Below, one piece after another: positions 13,390 through 24,157 of a stretch of DNA of 64,000 nucleotides. The stretch lies in contig NC_092405.1 in the NCBI RefSeq assembly GCF_009017415.1, positions 3,224,001-3,288,000 on the forward strand, written 5' to 3'. The position numbers and the translations under genes were made by a program. The first letter of the stretch is position 1, and each line of letters begins with the position of its first letter. This DNA is from Aspergillus flavus (Eukaryota > Ascomycota > Eurotiomycetes > Eurotiales > Aspergillaceae). The notes beneath the pieces are model-generated. The model was not told the origin of the DNA and did no database searches. It was given only the letters and a program-made list of their open reading frames with translations.

Positions 13390-14377
13390 CCTCCCTTCCT
13401 TTCCCCTTGCCTTTACAGTATCAGTTCATTTAACAAAACCTCAGTGAGGACCCCGACAGAGCAAAATAACTTGAAGTAAAGTAATACCCAACGTAACATC
13501 TACTGTCATACACTCCAAACCCCGAAAGCAATACCACCAACCCGGAACGCTGGGCATTATTTCAAAGTAAATTAGCCACCAGAAGATCATTCCTCTATCG
13601 ATCTCACCGAGAAAGAAAGGATCTTCGTTCGGACATTATCAGAATCAAATGTTCTTGGTTTAACTAACCTTATTTCGTGGTATTGTTTCCTATCGCTTAT
13701 ACTGGTCTCTGTCTCGGGATGCGTGATAGTATGTCCTTATATATATAATTCATATAGTACGTTCAATTTGGGTTGTCAAGAGATTGGGGGATGGTGGATG
13801 GTTTGAGTTATATCAGGTATCTGACTGAGTTAGTGATTGATTGATATTTTGTGGGATATCGGGAGTCATGTGGAATTGAAGTGATGAGAGGTTGGCATCG
13901 ATGGTTTGTCCAGTAGTGTGGTGTAACCTGGGGCTGTTGCTATAATATACAAAGATATGAGAGCGGATGCAGTGTTGGCATTGTATGTACTTGACTGAAG
14001 GCATTGATTCTTGGTTAGGCAATTAATAAGTGTCAAATATTCCACATGCTAATGCATCTTGATATTGTGAGCCGAAGGATATCTGCGGGAGGTGTTTGAA
14101 ACGTGTTTCCTTCCTGATGGCACATGCTGACTTGCAGCAGATATGACAAAGTCCCATGATTCATATCATGTAGTCACTGGAGGTGTCCCAGGATAACATA
14201 CATTGTGAAGTTACAGAAGAAAGCAAGTCTCTACTTCAGGCAAAGAGCACTACATTGGCACAGTGTATTCATACATTATCGTAAAAAGTATTCATGGGTA
14301 TTGCAAATCCGTATTCATTTGCTGTGCTACCTTTTAACCGAAGTAAATCATATCAAACACAAAACCGAATCACCCTT

Positions 14378-15706
14378 TTAGTTCTCGTGAAGAGTGCTGA
14401 GGAACTCCTTGGAAGGAGCCTCAGGCTTCTCACTCTCAACACCCTTCTGGCCAAGCTTCTCCTTAGAGAAGGCAGCAGCGTAGGGGTTAAGACGGAGCAT
14501 AACCTGCTTGTTGCGGAGAGGGTTCTTCTTCTGAACGTTGGCGCGCTTGGTGCGAGCCTCGCCCTTGGGAGCACGGAGGACGGACTGGATTTCAGAAGAG
14601 TTGATGAGACGGGCCAGATCAGCGTTGGCGACAACGTTCTGGGGAAGGAGGTAGTCCTTCTTGAGGGCGGCAGGGGAGGAGCCAGAGCCGAAGACCTGGT
14701 CGAGGGCCTCGAAAGCGGAGGAGGTCCAGACAACGAAGCGACCGAGGTGACCACCAGGGGCGAGCTGGAGGAGGTTGAGGGCGAAGACGGGGGAGGTCTC
14801 AACACCGGGGATGTTGCGGAAAGCACGGACGAGCTCCTTGCCATCAACCTCGGGGTTGTAGACAACGAGAGGACCGCGGCGCTGGCGGAAGCGGCGGTTC
14901 CTGAGCTTACCCTTACCGGCACGCATCTTGCGGGACTTGGCGACCTTGACGAGGTCGTCACCGGCACCGAGAGCCTTCAGGAGGGTGACGGCAGCCTTGG
15001 TCTTGGTGAGAGCGGCGTTCTCGAAGGTCTTGGACTCAACGACGAGGGGAACCTCGGGAACGTTGGCAACACGGTGACCGCGGGCGAAGAGGAGGGCAGG
15101 GACGGAAGAAGCAGCAAGAGCAGAAGCGGTAGCGAAGCGCCTATCATCCTGTTAATATCATGTACAATCCCAATGCCAAATTTTCATCGTTGAGTGCCAT
15201 ACTTCTGGTTCAGGTTGAGCTTCTGGTGCCACTTGCGCCAGACCTTGGTAGGAGCGAACATACGACCAGAGCGGCACTGGTTACCGAAGGCAGCCTGACC
15301 AGCACGGTGAGTACCACCACCAGAGACACGAGGGATACGAGCGACAGCACGGCCTAATCAAAAAATTCTGTTCAGCGACCCAATTCCCTGACTTTGCAAT
15401 TCTGCCTCCAATTTCGCAATCCAATTTCACATACCGGTACCCCAGGACTCAGCAGAAGTCTGTTCACCAGCCTTCTCGCTCACGGCATAAGGCTGTCTCT
15501 TGTTCTTGGCCATGCCGGTGTGAACCTGCCTATAATGAAGCCGTCAGCCATCCTCCGGTCCCCCTCCAAATCGCGGCGTAAACTCATCGAACATACTGGA
15601 CAACATCAAGACGGATGGGCGCGTTGAAAACGGCGGGCAGGGGGGCAGTGGCCCCGCTGGGCTTGCCTTCAGCCGTGGCGATAGTGACGGTAGGACGAGA
15701 CGCCAT
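14378..15706 (-). CDS. rpl4: 60S ribosomal protein L4 (uL4)
   Basis: A structural protein of the large cytosolic ribosomal subunit whose extended loop lines the exit tunnel. Four exons: 15706..15597, 15529..15435, 15353..15203 and 15140..14378, giving 372 aa, close to the usual eukaryotic L4 length. All introns are short (62-81 nt) with GTATG donors, and every join restores conserved L4 sequence: [35 protein letters not shown]. Diagnostic segments are [54 protein letters not shown] and LRLNPYA near the C-terminus. The start ([11 protein letters not shown]) is preceded by a leader with repeated TCGTCG/ACGACGA-type sequence. The gene is GC-richer than its surroundings, as expected for a highly expressed gene. 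A 299-codon ORF on the other strand is only its shadow. Confidence 0.97.
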
Positions 15707-16908
15707 TGTTGTCGACGGTGAGGTGGTCGTTGTCGTCGTTCGAGGTTGAAGATCGAGTATCCTCCCAATGGGCTGAGGAAATTTTCGCTTAGTCCCCGGC
15801 ACGGGTGGTGGGCTCCAGAGAAACCCTAAGCCCTGGTTACCGCTTCTGGGCGGGTCGCTTCTTGGCTTGGCCGACACCTCAGGTTGACTGCCACGTTGGA
15901 CTACACCGCATGAGTACTGTACATAGCGTACTGGCTATATTGGCGGTACTGTATAATTTCAGAAATTTTTCTTCGTTTGTAACCCAAAGGGGATCGTATC
16001 ATTCAAGCAGTTTCTCGAACAATCGCAATCCTGCTCGCAGCCATATCAAGTTCGTTGATGTGTTGATCACCGCCAAAGATGACTAATCACGTGTGCTAGT
16101 TAACTATAACTACTCCGTATTTGACTGACGAAATAAACAATGTTATATCAACCACCACGTGAAGTAATACGCTACCCAAAACACAAGAAGATGCAGCAAA
16201 ATGATACATCGATGAGATTTCGTCGAGGATGCTTTATTTGTGTTACAATAGCAATTACAGCGATTCTATTTCTAAAACTTACCAATGTTAGAATATATTT
16301 CGGATACTCCGATGTACGCACCCACGGGGATATGAGATCATTTAATATGTCCGAAGTATGCCTTCAGCTCAGGTCATGGTGCGAAACTACGTCTTGTTTT
16401 TTTCTACAATGGAAAGAATATGGGTAGTACTGTGTAATACCCAAAATCAGTGGGTAATTTGGTCCATCAGAGTGTTTTGCTATATACTAGCTCTAAGGCA
16501 ATTGCATACGTCTCGAAAAGCTTCATGCTTAAAAGATCCGAAACACCATGCAGTGCCCGTTGTACCACTTGTTAAGACAAATGAAATAGGTAAGGTGGCA
16601 TTTTAGAGACTGATAACTGTTCAAGTCCATGAAGATTACAGATATCGGTGTTACAAAGACACCAAGTCTCAGGCTCAAACTACCAGTACGTCAAACAAAT
16701 TCTGTGCCAACTGAATATAATGATCAAAGCTTCTATTCAAGGAAGGTCTCGAGTCCCAACCTTCTTTTCATTTACCGTAGAAAGTAAATACAATTGAAGA
16801 AGAAAATCCATCCCAGAAAGGATCCCCACAAGCGTCCACGCCGCTGCAAGGAAAACGAAGAGAAATCAGGGAATCCTAATAACCGGGCCAGCGGATATCA
16901 GACGTTCT
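15707..16908. other. spacer between rpl4 and the LPMO gene
   Basis: The first few hundred bases above 15706 are the rpl4 promoter, including ATTGG (inverted CCAAT) near 15939. A TACTCCGTA 9-mer lies at 16111-16119. The AT-rich stretch 16100-16600 has small open frames (up to 95 codons) without recognisable content. The last part is the 3' flank of the LPMO gene. Confidence 0.5.
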
Positions 16909-18174
16909 TTAAGCGTGGTTGTGGTAGTTGCGCTTCCTGTGACGCATCTCGTGGAGCATGCGGGGCTTGAGGTTGGTGGCCTTGATCTTGAGGTTGGAGG
17001 CCTGACCAGCAGTACATTCAGTACCAGTGGCCATCTGCTGCACTGCGGTCCACTGTCCGTTGGCACAGCGCTGGAAGGAAGATCCACCAATGCAGTTCCA
17101 GGTTCCCTCCGAGCTGCAAGATCCGGTCAGAGCACCAGAGCTGGAGGAAGAGCTAGAGGAAGAGCTGGAGCCGGAGCTGGAGCCAGAGTTGGAACCAGAG
17201 CTGGAACCAGAGCCGGAGCTAGAGCCACCCGAGGGGGCGCTGGTGTGGGTAGGCTGGGCGGGAGAGCCGGTGGGGACAAAGACACCAGGAGCAGAGGACT
17301 GGGAAGGCTTGGGGACCAAAGTCGAGGAAACCGCTGGCGCGGGAGGTGCAGTAGCACCGGAGCCGGCAGCCGAAGAGCTGGAGCCGCCAGAAGAGCTTCC
17401 AGAAGAACTGCCAGATGAGCCACTGGAACCGGCGGTGTTACCATCGCCACCGAATGTGGGGGTGCCAGTGCAGGCCTGGCTGCCCTCAGCCGCAAGGTTG
17501 CTCTTATCACCAGCGTACTCAACGACGGAACCGGGATTGGGGAAACGAATATCAACACCTTCCTTGGTGGTGCAGCCGTTCACATTGGCGACGAACATGG
17601 GAGGGAAGTTAGCAGAGCGCTTCTCAACCGTCTTCTCCTTGGGAACTTCGTCACGCTTCGAAGAACTACCGGTGACAGTAAGAGGGGCACAGTTCATGTA
17701 CATCTCACGGTTTCCGATACGGTTGAACCAAGTCCAGGCGAGGGTGTATTTGCCAGGCTCAATACCTTCAGGGATGGTGTAGGTGAACTTGGAAGCTCCC
17801 GTGGAGGTGGGGCCACCAGAAAGATTACCATCAACGTTGGCAGGACATCCACCTTCGATCGACTTGATGACTATCCACTTGGAGTCCTTCGTGGGCTCAC
17901 GGTCGGTGGTCAGACTGACCTGGCAAGATCCGCCGCCGTGAACAGCGCTACCAATGAAAGACAGAGGCATCGATTGACCGATGGCGGCAGTGTTCTCTTC
18001 GGTGACCTGGTAAGTGTTGGACCTCAACTTGCACGGGAAATCACTGCCATCGGCCGCAAGTGGAGAGTTGTTGAGAGTGTCCTTGCCGTAAGGAACGGGC
18101 TGCGCCATCATCATGTGACCCTCAACGGCGGCAGCGCCGAGCAGAGCAGCGGAAAGGAAAGCCTTGCTGAACAT
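16909..18174 (-). CDS. AA11-family lytic polysaccharide monooxygenase, secreted
   Basis: A secreted copper enzyme that oxidatively cleaves chitin, to judge by the family. One exon, 421 aa. The signal peptide is residues 1-19 (cleavage ...AVEG|H), exposing His20 as the N-terminal copper ligand. His79 (SAVHGGGSC) and Tyr159 (REMYMNC) fall at mature positions 60 and 140, the same as the copper-site residues of the characterised Aspergillus oryzae AA11 enzyme as I recall it. The catalytic domain ends near residue 245. A Gly/Ser/Pro-rich low-complexity linker of about 100 residues follows, then a small four-Cys module (CSSEGTWNC...FQRCANGQWT) like the X278 domain often attached to AA11, and a basic, His-ending tail. 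A KR pair after the catalytic core (SSSKRDE) could be a Kex2 site. The family call is firm; substrate is inferred. Confidence 0.94.
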   Translation of the reverse strand: MFSKAFLSAALLGAAAVEGHMMMAQPVPYGKDTLNNSPLAADGSDFPCKLRSNTYQVTEENTAAIGQSMPLSFIGSAVHGGGSCQVSLTTDREPTKDSKWIVIKSIEGGCPANVDGNLSGGPTSTGASKFTYTIPEGIEPGKYTLAWTWFNRIGNREMYMNCAPLTVTGSSSKRDEVPKEKTVEKRSANFPPMFVANVNGCTTKEGVDIRFPNPGSVVEYAGDKSNLAAEGSQACTGTPTFGGDGNTAGSSGSSGSSSGSSSGGSSSSAAGSGATAPPAPAVSSTLVPKPSQSSAPGVFVPTGSPAQPTHTSAPSGGSSSGSGSSSGSNSGSSSGSSSSSSSSSSSGALTGSCSSEGTWNCIGGSSFQRCANGQWTAVQQMATGTECTAGQASNLKIKATNLKPRMLHEMRHRKRNYHNHA

Positions 18175-18357
18175 TTTGATTTTGAAGGAACGGTGGTGCT
18201 ATAGATCGGACTGTTTGACAGCTGAAAGAATGGCTGGAGATTCTGATCGTACCGGACGAATCAGAACCGCGGGACAAGACCTTGGATGTAGTCGTGCGAA
18301 AGAGTCTGGAAGATGATCAAGTTAGATGATGTCGTTAAGCACAGAGATAGCGAGCCG

Positions 18358-18364
18358 TTATATA
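18358..18364 (-). promoter_or_regulatory. TATA-like box upstream of the LPMO gene
   Basis: TATATAA on the minus strand, about 185 nt above the start codon. This would imply a leader of roughly 150 nt. It is a sequence match only. Confidence 0.4.
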
Positions 18365-20137
18365 GAGCTGATCCTTCACGAGTTGACAAACACAAGATAG
18401 AGCAACACAGTGAAGTCCCGCGAGCTCAAATAGTCTCGAATAAGGGATATAGGAAACTCTGTAGCGCGAATTGGCCATACCTTTGTGAGTAGAAGCAGGG
18501 CGGAGTAACAATGCCTGCTTTAATCAAGACTGGAGAGAACAATGACTTTCTGATCGAGAGACGATTGTCCGTATAATGAAGATGAGCGAGGGCGCTACTT
18601 TTTTCACACGTAGTACAATGGTGATTGTCCGAAAAAGGAATGTCTGGTAACTGCCACAGGCAAGAAACCAAGAATCAAAAAAAGGAATGAAGAAAGCAAA
18701 CAGGAACTAGCCTGTGGAACTGTCGAACAGATGAACTGTAAAAGGATTGAATCGCACCAGCGTGGGAAGAGAAAGAGGGAGAGGAGGCAAGAGCCGGTGG
18801 TATAGGGAGGGGGAATATATAGTTTTTAGACGCTTCGACCAAGCATCGTCACTAGTGGTCGTGCGAATTGCCGTGGAGGGTTTAGGAGAGGTGGGGTGAC
18901 AAGCGTTGGATCACAAACTCTGAACATGCCAAACGCGAGCCTCTGTTGAAGGGTTCTGAACAAATGTGAAACATTTAGTGAGTGGGACCTCCATTGATCC
19001 ATCACTGCTGAAAGATGCAACAGAGTTCACCAGAGAAAAAAAAGGTTGAACATCCGCCTGAGTGGCTTGCTGGGGCTGCAACGCCCTGCAGCCACTGAGG
19101 GTCCGTGGATGCAGCCCTTTCGGGATAGTACTCGTAAGTAGGTAGTAGTAGTAGGAATACTATAAGAGACGAAGTATCTGTATTGTAAAGTATGTAACTA
19201 TGGAGTAGATGGAGAAAATGTAACCCATATTTTTTTTCTCCCCTGAGATTGACCATACATATGCTACGGTGAGTGACGACGTATAAGTCAGTGTTGTGAA
19301 CTGCCAGTCATGAGGGATCAAGCAAGGCGCCCAGCCATGAAATTCCTTTTAGTCCTGCATTAGTGTTGACGGCAGTATCCAACAGGAAATAGCCCCTGGA
19401 CCCGGGGAGGGGCTTTGGTGTCACACCATCCGCCCGAGTGCTCGGTTCCTGACCAGCTACCGCCTAAGATTGGAGACTCGGTTGGCGCCTTGGATGGCAA
19501 TATGGGGCCGCCCTCAGCGGATCTGCCGCCAATCAATAGGCATTGCCACAATCCATGGAGAGGCTTAACAACACTGTCCCAAATTTCATGGCGTGGAAAT
19601 CACAGCCGATGTATTATCCATCCGCTCAAGAATTTAAATTGCTGAGTTACATCGTCGCTCAACAACCTCATGTCATTCCCTAATACTATTACTAAGAGTG
19701 CTCCCAGAACAATCTACTTGTATATACTATTCAGATGGTGGAACGAGATTTAATTTCCCTTTATCTTCGTGTCGGAATGAACTTATTCTTTGAACCAATA
19801 TTCTAGTGGCGTGTGGCAGTGGGAACAATAGTACAATACACATACCTACACATACGTGGATGCCCTCATTGCCCACCACGCCACATTACGTCGAAGTACA
19901 GAGCGCGGGATCTCTCACTGTAATCCGACTCCGTTGATCATCGACCCGACCGACGGACGTAAAAAAAAAAAAAAAAGAAAAAAGAAAAAGGTAGAACTCT
20001 CTTAGACAAAGAGTGAAAGACACGGAGTTGACCGCTAAACGTGGGGCAAACGGAATAAGACCTGATGTCTGATAGACGCCGGACGTAGACCAGTCAGGGA
20101 AGCTGAACGGTTCTGACTCGTAGACTACGATACGAGA

Positions 20138-20758
20138 ATGTCTCCATTTTCACACCTCAAGTACGTCTGTGGTATGTATAAAATCTGGTTGTTAATGATG
20201 ACCGGGAATGGGTTCCCCGTCGGACTCCATCCATACTGCAGGCTACGCCGTCCAAACAAAAAACAGGCTGTAAGTCAAAATTCTCCATTGCTATTTTTTC
20301 ACTTTTTTTTATGTGTTCTCATTGCGCGGCTTAGCGCTCTATGCACATGCATGTGGCAAAAATGTTGGGTTATACTTAGGAACCAGGCAAGGACCTGCAG
20401 AGGCAACAGAGACATGAGCTGCGCGTACAAACATAGTATTTTTGTCTCAAATAGGCAGAATCTCCGCCTTAGTAAGTTGACTTCAAAAAATAGGAATTCA
20501 ATCGGTGCGGTTGGGACTCAAGGAGCTTCGAAGTTTAAACCAACACTATTGTTCTTAGTAGCCTGGACGAAATATCCAGCCTCCTCTTCTCTCCTGAGGT
20601 TGGGTTCTCGCTTTCCATGGTTCAGGGTCCAGATCTCCAGTTCCGTACCATTACAATGCCGAGTTTGGGACATTACGTCTTGTGGAGTAACATTAACATC
20701 AAATCCCTTGAGTATCATACTTTTTGATATACTATACTCATCGTCGGTGCCAAACTGA
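20138..20758 (+). CDS. unsupported 206-codon open frame, hypothetical
   Basis: The longest frame in this spacer. The translation is rich in Ser, Leu, Cys and Arg with no recognisable domain, signal or repeat. The minus strand is also open over 20518-20718, with a more protein-like charged composition (66 codons). No splice-joined extension is obvious on either strand. It could be chance, a decayed gene or a lineage-specific gene. I list it only because of its length. Confidence 0.15.
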   Translation: MSPFSHLKYVCGMYKIWLLMMTGNGFPVGLHPYCRLRRPNKKQAVSQNSPLLFFHFFLCVLIARLSALCTCMWQKCWVILRNQARTCRGNRDMSCAYKHSIFVSNRQNLRLSKLTSKNRNSIGAVGTQGASKFKPTLLFLVAWTKYPASSSLLRLGSRFPWFRVQISSSVPLQCRVWDITSCGVTLTSNPLSIILFDILYSSSVPN

Positions 20759-22433
20759 TATGTAATACGGAGTATATTATGTATAATGGTCTCTGATATA
20801 TTAAGTTCCAGGGTAGAAATCCCCTTGTGCTTGGTCCCGTACCCACTTTCTTAATGTCGCTTAAAAGTTCCTTCACGGAGGGGAAGACCAAATGAGATCT
20901 TCCCGTCGATACGCGTTTCAGATAAATTTGTGGCCTCGGGTAGAAGTATGATTTGCCGAATGTTCGTTTATGACTCTCCAATAAGGTATGTCGATATTAG
21001 GGTAGTATTCGGTTTAATTTTTCATTCGCGCTCGGTATTTGTCTCTTCTCTTCTCTTCTCTTCTTTCGCTCTTCTTCTCCCAAGTCATCCGGGTTGGTCC
21101 GATGATTCTCAACCATGAGGTTGTACCGCTAAACAATCTAACTAGATTAATTCCTTGGGGATCGAAAGTGCTCGATTTGTACTACTCATAATACACTAAC
21201 TCGATCTTATCTCAGGCGCATGTACATACCAACTTGGTTTAGAGACCCCGTAAGTTCACACGCCCGTTTTTCAGGCACACACAAAGTAAACTAAACTAAA
21301 GAGGGACTACTGCAGCTTCCCCGGCCGTTCAATTGGTTCTGCAGCCGCCGTGCGACCAACTCCTCTTGCATTTGCCTCCACCACATGGAATTCATGAAGA
21401 ACAAACCATCCAAGGAACCCGGGCGGTTACAGTAGTCACCGCTACCAATAGTACAGGAACACACCCAACTTGCATACCAAGCTTTGATGCAGAAATTAGC
21501 TCACAGGATCATCCGAATTACCCAACGATGGGCCGATGCCTCCATCCATTATGTAAATAGATAAAATATATCGCGATCTGAAACGGATATCTCATATCGG
21601 TCCCTCTAACCGAGTGTTCTCCTGCCCTGGCCAGGCTCTCGCCGAGACAGTTCTAGTCATGGGAACCCTGGAAGGTTGCACTTGGCTTTGACCTTCTAGA
21701 ATGTAGCGGTGGGCCAGTTAATTTTGTTCCTGAATCCATTACATTAGTTTTTTACACCCACGACTCTGTGATGTAGTATTGGACTATTCGACGTCATGCT
21801 ATATGTGTGTGTCACTGTATTGTTTCGGGTGTGGAGTTCGGTTGCCATTCTCTGGATTTGACGTGCTGGATAGTGAGTTGAATGTTTGAGAAATCAGGGT
21901 TGTGAGGGCTTGATCAGTTTATCATTGACTATTATCTTCGCGCCGTGGAAGATGAAAGTTTTCGAACAACAGGTCATTGATAATGATGAAGCCCTTTGGT
22001 CTTTGTTCAGTTACAGGCTTTCGGGTATCTTTGTTCTATGGTACGATCTATTGGACTGGGGCTCAGGATCCGAATCACCATCCCCTCTCCAGGCAACACT
22101 CTCTCTTGCTGTTGAGTTTAATCTGATGCGAAATTGATGTATCCACCTCCTTCATCTCCTGGAGGGTTCTCGATCCTCCCTTATTGGTAATGAGAAAATC
22201 CTTCCGGTACTTGACCGGCAGTGGTTGAGCACCTACCTCATGAGGAACGTAGCACAAGGTGGCCCAAGCATATCGACTGAGGGTTCCGATACTACCTCAC
22301 AAACGCCAAGGTCATCGAGATGAGCCTCTGAGGGGAGTCGGGAGATGCGACGAGTAGGTTCACGCCATGGAACGGACCAGCCGGCAGTCGACGAGCAAGC
22401 TCATACAGCCATGGTCCACTCTAAACCCTGAGC

Positions 22434-23420
22434 TCATTTCTTTCCTTTCTTTCTTCCCTTCTCGTTACCTCCAGGTGTTGACTCCTTGACGAACCCACCC
22501 TTCATCAGCGCATCGCGGCCGACAGCATTGATAATGCGAAACCGATCGGGGCCAAGTTGGACTCCGCCGTACCATCGTGTGACCACCACGACCACATCCC
22601 ATACGTCCATCAGCTGCATGAGATGAAGCAATCGGCCCCCGGCGGCTGTCTCCCCATCATCGTCGCAATCCTGTACAATCATCTCCGCGGACTCGCCCTT
22701 TCCATTTGATGGTTTTTGTTGCCTAATGCGCCAAGCGCTGATATTATGCGTTGCAGCTGCCACCTTCTTCTCTGTCGCCAGAAGATAATCTAAATAAGCC
22801 TGAGCCTGCTCGAGACTAGTAACATGCGCTGCGCGCCCAACAAAGACGGACTTTTTCTCCGTCACCACATCCGACAAGATCCAGTCAGGTGGATTGTCCA
22901 GTCCAAAAGACTCTTTCAACGACAAGCTGGCAATATCCTCAGCCTTCAGGTCCGGGGTGTCCCTCTCTTCCTCTTGCTCTTTGTTATTCTCGTTGTTGCT
23001 GCTTCCCCCGATCTTCAACTCCCGGAAAGCCTCCACCGCCTCATTAATCACGTCGAACAAGCAAACAGCCCCAGGCTGGTACGTTCTCCCTAGTATATCC
23101 TCCAAAACGTCGACAGCGATTTTACCCTCCCCGCGCGACGCCGTAGATGCGGTCCCGAGGACCTTAGGCGGTGTGTCAGGGTATGAGGCATCGAACCCAA
23201 GTATAAACGATAGATGCGAATGTTCAGGGATCTGTAGCTTCACTGTCGCGGCCAGCGGACCCGTTGAGCCAGAATTGCCCAAATCGAGCGTAGAGCTGAC
23301 TGTAGACGACGAAGCCGCAGTGCTGTTGATCGTAACAGTATCGGGCTCGTAAATGGCATTGATCGCTTCTATTTCTTCGGCCAGTTCATTGTTGCCGAGG
23401 GACTCGAGTTGGGCCGACAT
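22434..23420 (-). CDS. yih1: Yih1/IMPACT homolog (RWD + UPF0029 domains)
   Basis: A cytosolic regulator of translation. In yeast and mammals Yih1/IMPACT binds Gcn1 through its RWD domain and so restrains Gcn2 activation during amino acid starvation. One exon, 328 aa. The RWD domain is about residues 8-125 (start ELAEEIEAINAIYEPDTV, with the typical YPDTPPKV motif). A charged linker rich in Glu/Asn follows (about 135-160). The IMPACT/UPF0029 domain is about residues 180-310, with KKSVFVGRAAHV, HNISAWRI, DCDDDGETAAGGRLLHLMQ and VVVTRWYGGVQLGPDRF. The C-terminus is a short Lys/Arg-rich tail. Domain order and length fit Yih1 well. The start is the first ATG and lies just before the RWD domain. 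Confidence 0.93.
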   Translation of the reverse strand: MSAQLESLGNNELAEEIEAINAIYEPDTVTINSTAASSSTVSSTLDLGNSGSTGPLAATVKLQIPEHSHLSFILGFDASYPDTPPKVLGTASTASRGEGKIAVDVLEDILGRTYQPGAVCLFDVINEAVEAFRELKIGGSSNNENNKEQEEERDTPDLKAEDIASLSLKESFGLDNPPDWILSDVVTEKKSVFVGRAAHVTSLEQAQAYLDYLLATEKKVAAATHNISAWRIRQQKPSNGKGESAEMIVQDCDDDGETAAGGRLLHLMQLMDVWDVVVVVTRWYGGVQLGPDRFRIINAVGRDALMKGGFVKESTPGGNEKGRKKGKK

Positions 23421-24157
23421 CTTTGGACATTAAGTGTGGTGCAGTGTAGACTGCGACTTCAGTTTGTCCAGGAGATTAGTTCCCCGCCGATGTCATCGCT
23501 ATTTTTTTGTGCAGTGTATTCAATGCCTGCTCATAATATGGGCTGACTAATGTGAGTTTCGGCAAGATGGCCGACCCAATGCCTCTGACGCCTTATTTCT
23601 CTGGCAGAATATTTTGACCACTTTCTGAACTGCTTTGTTAGATACTGTATCTTTGGCGTGGTCAGACTCTTGGTTATTACTTTGGCAAAATACAATAATA
23701 CTTCGAATGAAAATTTTTGGCTAAAAAGCTTGTTAAATAATCATTCTTTTATATAAATCTTATACTTAAAAATATCTTTATGGCGGAGATATCAGTATCG
23801 TAGTTTGCAAGTAAAAAGACCCCTTTTCACGGTCGGGCGGATCGATGGACCGCCTATCTGGCATGCAAGGCGGTCTGCTAATGATCTCCTGACTGGATTC
23901 TGATCAACCGCTGCTGGGCTTCGAAGCGTCTTCCTTCATTGGTATAAGGATAGAAAAGGTAAAAATCAATTAGACTTGGTCCATTTATAGGTCATATGGC
24001 ATTGGCTATGTTACTTACTACTCTAAGTAATATCGTTGTTGTTTTCATATTGTATATGTAGTGGATAAATGATATATATATTCTGGTCAATCTGGGGTCT
24101 GATAAGCACATAGATACTCCGTATGTAGAAGTCATTAGAGCAAACCTAATCTTTCCA
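23421..24157. other. AT-rich spacer, yih1 promoter and aminotransferase 3' flank
   Basis: The right half is strongly AT-rich (about 23690-23790 and 23990-24080) and ends with a TACTCCGTA 9-mer at 24115-24123. No gene or RNA seen. Confidence 0.55.

Larger units (their letters stand above)
7101..14377. other. gene desert between the regulator and rpl4
   Basis: More than 7 kb in which no reading frame over about 110 codons exists and none resembles a known domain. It contains A-rich simple repeats near 9731-9780, a C24 homopolymer followed by CT repeats at 13354-13389, and one TACTCCGTA 9-mer at 13138-13146. I found no tRNA, rRNA or transposase signature. The part next to 14377 is the 3' flank of rpl4. 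The rest may be decayed repeat sequence or hold non-coding transcripts, and I cannot tell which. Confidence 0.5.
18175..22433. other. gene-poor spacer between the LPMO gene and yih1
   Basis: About 4.3 kb. The left part is the promoter of the LPMO gene. An A-run lies near 19961-19976 and a TACGGAGTA 9-mer at 20766-20774. A 206-codon plus-strand frame (20138-20758) is open, but its composition gives no domain clue. I see no RNA gene or transposase. The right end is the 3' flank of yih1. Confidence 0.5.

Noticed and set aside
14294..15193. 299-codon plus-strand frame
   Set aside because: Antisense shadow of rpl4 exon 4; the minus strand encodes an unmistakable L4 protein.
17027..17782. 251-codon plus-strand Glu/Pro-rich frame
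   Set aside because: Antisense of the Gly/Ser-rich linker of the LPMO; its composition is a by-product of the repeat.
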